Assembly: GCA_020633205.1 (NCBI GenBank)
Contig: JACKEB010000015.1
Span: 124,001-188,000 of the forward strand
Direction: 5' to 3'
Length of the DNA: 64,000 nucleotides
DNA from: Polyangiaceae bacterium
Lineage (GTDB): Bacteria; Myxococcota_A; Polyangia; Polyangiales; Polyangiaceae
The notes beneath the pieces were generated by a model that did not search any database, was not told the DNA's origin, and saw nothing but the letters and a program-made list of their open reading frames with translations. Both the position numbers and the translations under genes were made by a program. Shown here piece by piece: positions 61,056-64,000 of this stretch; position 1 is the first letter of the stretch, and the number at the start of each line of letters is the position of its first letter.

Positions 61056-62695
61056 CAGGCGGCCTCCTGCTTGGAGGCGGATGCCTTCGCGTCGGACGTC
61101 TTTGCGTCGTCATCCTCGTCCGCGTTGTCATCCTCGGAGCCTTCGGAGTCGGCAGCTTCGCTAGCTTCCTCTTCGCTAGTCTCGTTGCTCTCCGAGTCGT
61201 CAGGGTCTGCCGCTGAAGGCTTCTCTTCGTCGTCCTCCGGCGCCTCATCTTTGGTTCCGGGGGGATCTGGATCTGGTGGAGGGTCACCCCCGCTGGGCTG
61301 GTCGGAGGCGAAGGTCGCGTCTTCTTCCGGCTCCGTTGTGCGATGCCCGCTCAGCACGAGCAGAGTGAGCAGGATGAACCTCAAGGAGATGATGAAGAGG
61401 CCGATCGGGAACACGAGGTTCGCCGTACTGATGAGCTCGCCACGAGGTTCCCCCTTGCCTGGGATGACGACGATCGGCGCGCGGGTTGCGTCATCAGGTA
61501 CGCGAATGCCCGCGATCGCCTCCTCACCATAGTGCTCGGCCATGCCTGAGTCTTGAAGCCACTCGTTCCACTCCTTACCGGAGAGGTACCTCGAGTAGTT
61601 CTCGCCCTTGAGCACGTGGGGCAGCGTCTTGAAGTCGAGCCCAAGCTGCTTGCGGGCGATGAAGAAGTTCTCGCCGAGCGCCTCGAAGCTGGTGGAGATC
61701 TTCTTGCCGGCGGGGTCGTCGTTCTTCGCGCCGAATGACTCGATGGCGACGTGATCGAAGAAACCCCATGACGCCACGAAACAGATTGCCGCGGTGGCGA
61801 CCCAGCCGACCAGCACCATCCATTTGCGTACGACGGGTTTGACCATGCGGGTAACCACGTCGATGGTGATGTGCTTGCCCGCTCCCGTCGCGAGGGAGCC
61901 GCCGAGCAGCGCCAGCAGTAGCGTCAAGCGTGTGCCAATGCCGCGTAGACCGCCAAGCAGCGTGAGGCTAGATGCCTGCTGGTACCAGTTCAGGAGGTTG
62001 GAGCTGTACTCGACTCCCCAGTTGGCCCACGCCTTCGCTCCAAACAGACCGATGGCGACGCCAGCGATGGCCACCAAGCGCCTGACCATCATCGGCTGCT
62101 TCTTCAGGGCCCAGTAGCCGAGGGACCCAAGGAACACCGCTCCGATTACCGCGCGGAAAACAATGCCGGCGTTCGAGCCTGAGTCGGCGCGGGCGCTCAT
62201 GCCCTTCAAGACGACCCACAGCGACAGCGAGAAGACCTCCAGCGCGAGCACTAGGGCGCACAACCGCATCTCGAAGCGGGTCCAGAACTGGTCTAGGCGC
62301 ATCAGCGGGCGCCCCCAAGCGGCAGGCTTGGGCTCCTCACCCCCACCATCTCCGGAACCGCCAGCGGACTTTGCGGGAGGCTGCGACTCGCTCGGTTCGT
62401 CCTCCGAGTCATCCTCGGATGTCGAGTCGTCCTCGGATCCCGAGTCGGACTGCGACTTCGAGGTGGTCTGCGACTTCGAGTCGGTCTCGGACTTCGAGTC
62501 TAGGGCGGCGTCAGGCGACTCGTCGTCGCTCTCGTCGGAGTCACCTTCCTCGTTCGCTTCGCCCGAAACTTCGTCACTCGTTTCCTCGGGGTCTGATTCC
62601 TTGCCGGATGTCACCTTCCCAGTCGCCTCCTTGGGGCCCTGGGCCTTGGTTTCATCACGACGACCGGAGGCTTTCTTTCGGGATTTTTTGGCCAT
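61055..62695 (-). CDS. dctQ: TRAP transporter small permease (DctQ) with long acidic extensions
   Basis: The 546-residue product is over three times the usual DctQ size (~160-200). Residues 1-~125 are Ser/Asp/Glu/Lys-rich and disordered-looking (ESPDAALDSKSETDSKSQTT, SEDDSTSEDDSEDEPSES). The DctQ core starts with TM1 at ~135-165. A soluble insertion (~320-420, FEALGENFFIARKQLGLDFKTLPHVLK...) lies between the third and fourth TM of the core. Residues ~450-546 form a second acidic tail. Additional TMs (~180-235) precede the region resembling DctQ TM2-3 (GSLATGAGKHITIDVVTR, the DctQ 'G.hi.vd.....' motif). The gene lies between the DctP terminator and DctM. Confidence 0.85.
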   Translation of the reverse strand: MAKKSRKKASGRRDETKAQGPKEATGKVTSGKESDPEETSDEVSGEANEEGDSDESDDESPDAALDSKSETDSKSQTTSKSQSDSGSEDDSTSEDDSEDEPSESQPPAKSAGGSGDGGGEEPKPAAWGRPLMRLDQFWTRFEMRLCALVLALEVFSLSLWVVLKGMSARADSGSNAGIVFRAVIGAVFLGSLGYWALKKQPMMVRRLVAIAGVAIGLFGAKAWANWGVEYSSNLLNWYQQASSLTLLGGLRGIGTRLTLLLALLGGSLATGAGKHITIDVVTRMVKPVVRKWMVLVGWVATAAICFVASWGFFDHVAIESFGAKNDDPAGKKISTSFEALGENFFIARKQLGLDFKTLPHVLKGENYSRYLSGKEWNEWLQDSGMAEHYGEEAIAGIRVPDDATRAPIVVIPGKGEPRGELISTANLVFPIGLFIISLRFILLTLLVLSGHRTTEPEEDATFASDQPSGGDPPPDPDPPGTKDEAPEDDEEKPSAADPDDSESNETSEEEASEAADSEGSEDDNADEDDDAKTSDAKASASKQEAA

Positions 62696-62760
62696 GAGCG
62701 CAGCGACATCACGCTACGCGAAATCCGGCCGTCTCGTCACCCCCGCCGCGCCTTCGAGTG

Positions 62761-62799
62761 CACAAAACGAAACTGGGCCGGCACGAGGCCGACCCAGTT
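62761..62799 (-). terminator. Terminator between dctP and dctQ
   Basis: On the minus strand AACTGGG pairs with CCCAGTT, with an inner CGGC/GCCG stem (one mismatch) and loop CTCGT, followed by TCGTTTTGTG. It is 46 nt past the dctP stop and ~65 nt before the dctQ start. Partial termination here would give more binding protein than membrane subunits. Confidence 0.7.
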
Positions 62800-62844
62800 A
62801 TGCATGTGACCGAGCGTTTGCTCAGGCCAAGTCCACGGATGGAC

Positions 62845-63828
62845 TCAGCAGGCGCCGATCTGGCTGAGCACGTCGCCGGGGAGCGAGGTCTTCAGCTTCT
62901 GGCAGGCCTTCTTGAAGACGCCCTTCCACTGCTCCTTCTCGGCAGCCGTGGGATCGTGGGTCGTCATCTTCTTCTTGAGGCGGTTGAACGCCGCGTCGTC
63001 AGCCGCGCGGATGTTCTTCGTGAGACGCTTCGCGGCCTTCTTGCCGTAGCGCTTCATCACCTTCGCTTGGTCAGCGGGCATGTCCTTGAGGGTCTTCTCA
63101 GTGACCACGAGCGCGCCGATTGCATAAGCGGTCTCGGCGGAGTTCATGTGGTCGAGACGAGAGGCCCACTGGAGCTGCTCAGCAGCCAGCGCCGGGGTGT
63201 TCATCACGTTGATGGTCTTGTTCTGCAGCATGGGCAGGAAGTCCGTCACCGCGCCGGGCTTCGGCGTCACGCCGCCGATCACCTCGTAGATTGCGGGAGC
63301 AATGACGTCGTCCTTGATGGCCGCGGGGCTCTTGCCCTTGAGGTCTTCCGGAACCTTGACGGCAAAGCCAACGCTCATCACGCGCGCCTTACCCACGTCG
63401 CCCCAGCCAAGCACGTAGAAGTCTTCCTTCTTCATGTTCTTCTTGAACTTCTTGGCGAGCTTGCCGCGGGCCTTGTCCAGGTCACCCCAGCTCTTGAAAG
63501 TGCCGGGCACCTGAAGGGCCAACACCGACTTGTCGATCGAGGAAAGGCCGACGGCGGTAACCGCTGCACAGCCGATCTGACCCGACTTCATCTTGCCAAC
63601 GACGGCATGCTCGGGGCCGGCAGTGCCGTTCCAGAGCCACTCCATCTCGACGCCACCGTCGGTCTTGCTCTTCACGATGTCAGACCACTTGAGGAAGACC
63701 TTTCCCCATGGGCTGGCTTTGGGCGCCAACGTGGCGCACTTGACGGTGGTCGCGGCTTGCGCGCTGCCTGCTGTGACAGCGATCAAACAAGCCACACCGA
63801 GCGCCAGTGCGACTAGCTTTCGGATCAT
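62845..63828 (-). CDS. dctP: TRAP transporter substrate-binding protein (DctP)
   Basis: The ATG at 63828 has GGAGG nine nt upstream; 327 residues. Signal peptide: LVALALGVACLIAVTAGSAQA, cleaved near residue 25. The mature protein is a DctP-type fold (VKCATLAPKASPWGKVFLKWSDIV, GKMKSGQIGCAAVTAVGLSSID, TFKSWGDLDKARGKLAKKF, later ALAAEQLQWASRLDHM). The Arg in GDVGKARVMS is at the position where TRAP binding proteins use Arg to hold a carboxylate. It would capture an organic acid or similar solute in the periplasm for the DctQM permease. The C-terminus (LSQIGAC) has a Cys that could pair with the internal KKAC. Confidence 0.92.
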   Translation of the reverse strand: MIRKLVALALGVACLIAVTAGSAQAATTVKCATLAPKASPWGKVFLKWSDIVKSKTDGGVEMEWLWNGTAGPEHAVVGKMKSGQIGCAAVTAVGLSSIDKSVLALQVPGTFKSWGDLDKARGKLAKKFKKNMKKEDFYVLGWGDVGKARVMSVGFAVKVPEDLKGKSPAAIKDDVIAPAIYEVIGGVTPKPGAVTDFLPMLQNKTINVMNTPALAAEQLQWASRLDHMNSAETAYAIGALVVTEKTLKDMPADQAKVMKRYGKKAAKRLTKNIRAADDAAFNRLKKKMTTHDPTAAEKEQWKGVFKKACQKLKTSLPGDVLSQIGAC

Positions 63829-64000
63829 CTGCGGGTACCTCCTGGTTGGCCGGTTCTAAGGGCCTCGATGAGACGGAGAGCATGCCAGATTCCGTCAAAA
63901 ATTCGCGTCTGAGGCGCGAGAATTGGAAACATTTCCCGCTTGAGCGGGCTCGCGAGCGATTTCGCGGCCCTGCTCCGCACGCTGGCGGGGTCGGATGGGG
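63829..64000. other. Upstream region of the TRAP operon
   Basis: 172 nt to the window edge, with no gene visible. It presumably carries the dctP promoter; no distinctive operator was recognised. Confidence 0.4.

Noticed and set aside
62758..63816. 352-codon + strand ORF opposite dctP
   Set aside because: Shadow frame; dctP has signal peptide, ribosome site and family motifs.

Overview
The window is GC-rich and densely coded. It looks like chromosomal DNA of a predatory or social deltaproteobacterial lineage, most likely Myxococcota (Polyangia-like). This rests on family content: three Ser/Thr protein kinases, a PEGA/TPR protein, many lipoproteins with Gly/Ser-rich linkers, a MopE-type and choice-of-anchor-L surface protein, Cys-rich repeat lipoproteins and PilZ proteins with long Pro/Ala/Lys tails. 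I see no phage, plasmid or transposase genes. No database search was possible, so family names are my recognition from sequence.

Layout. 1-4.3 kb: the 3' end of an efflux adaptor gene, mscL, a run of Cys-rich or Gly-rich lipoproteins, and a compact ECF sigma / small membrane protein / Spy-like operon. 4.5-9.7 kb: a split MacA-MacB-TolC type efflux set. 9.7-19.3 kb: an acyl-CoA synthetase; an S-formylglutathione hydrolase coupled to an orphan GldG-like protein; a GlxA-type regulator; and an SDR / DUF1214 / sulfotransferase operon divergent from a TetR regulator. 19.5-31.5 kb: a Tat-exported intradiol dioxygenase-like lipoprotein, a second TetR regulator, a coupled operon for a kinase, a TPR-PEGA protein and a 16-unit Cys-rich lipoprotein, then large surface and lipoproteins. 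31.7-34.4 kb: a sensor kinase and CheY-like regulator pair. 34.5-44.7 kb: lipoproteins, an LRV/HEAT-like repeat protein, tRNA-Arg(CCG) flanked by repeats, an esterase, two PilZ proteins and a metallo-beta-lactamase-fold hydrolase. 44.8-57.3 kb: a Ser/Thr kinase, two adjacent triple-thioredoxin-domain proteins, a protein with two kinase domains preceded by a 36-bp minisatellite, and a MATE exporter. 57.3-58.9 kb: a 402-bp-period, hairpin-rich tandem array abutting a truncated SnoaL-like gene. 59.3-63.8 kb: a TRAP transporter whose two membrane subunits carry very long acidic tails.

Themes. Envelope signalling and export dominate. Several secreted proteins are extremely Cys-rich, and the same window encodes six DsbA-like thioredoxin domains in two proteins; a shared role in surface disulfide chemistry is a reasonable inference but is not shown.

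Beyond genes I found two short dispersed motifs. One is CTC-N-CCCC(C)-AAA, 12 sites, most intergenic ones just after stop codons. The other is TTCC-N4-GGAA-CTAGCT, three intergenic sites. I also found several terminator-like hairpins that do not follow an annotated gene on their strand.
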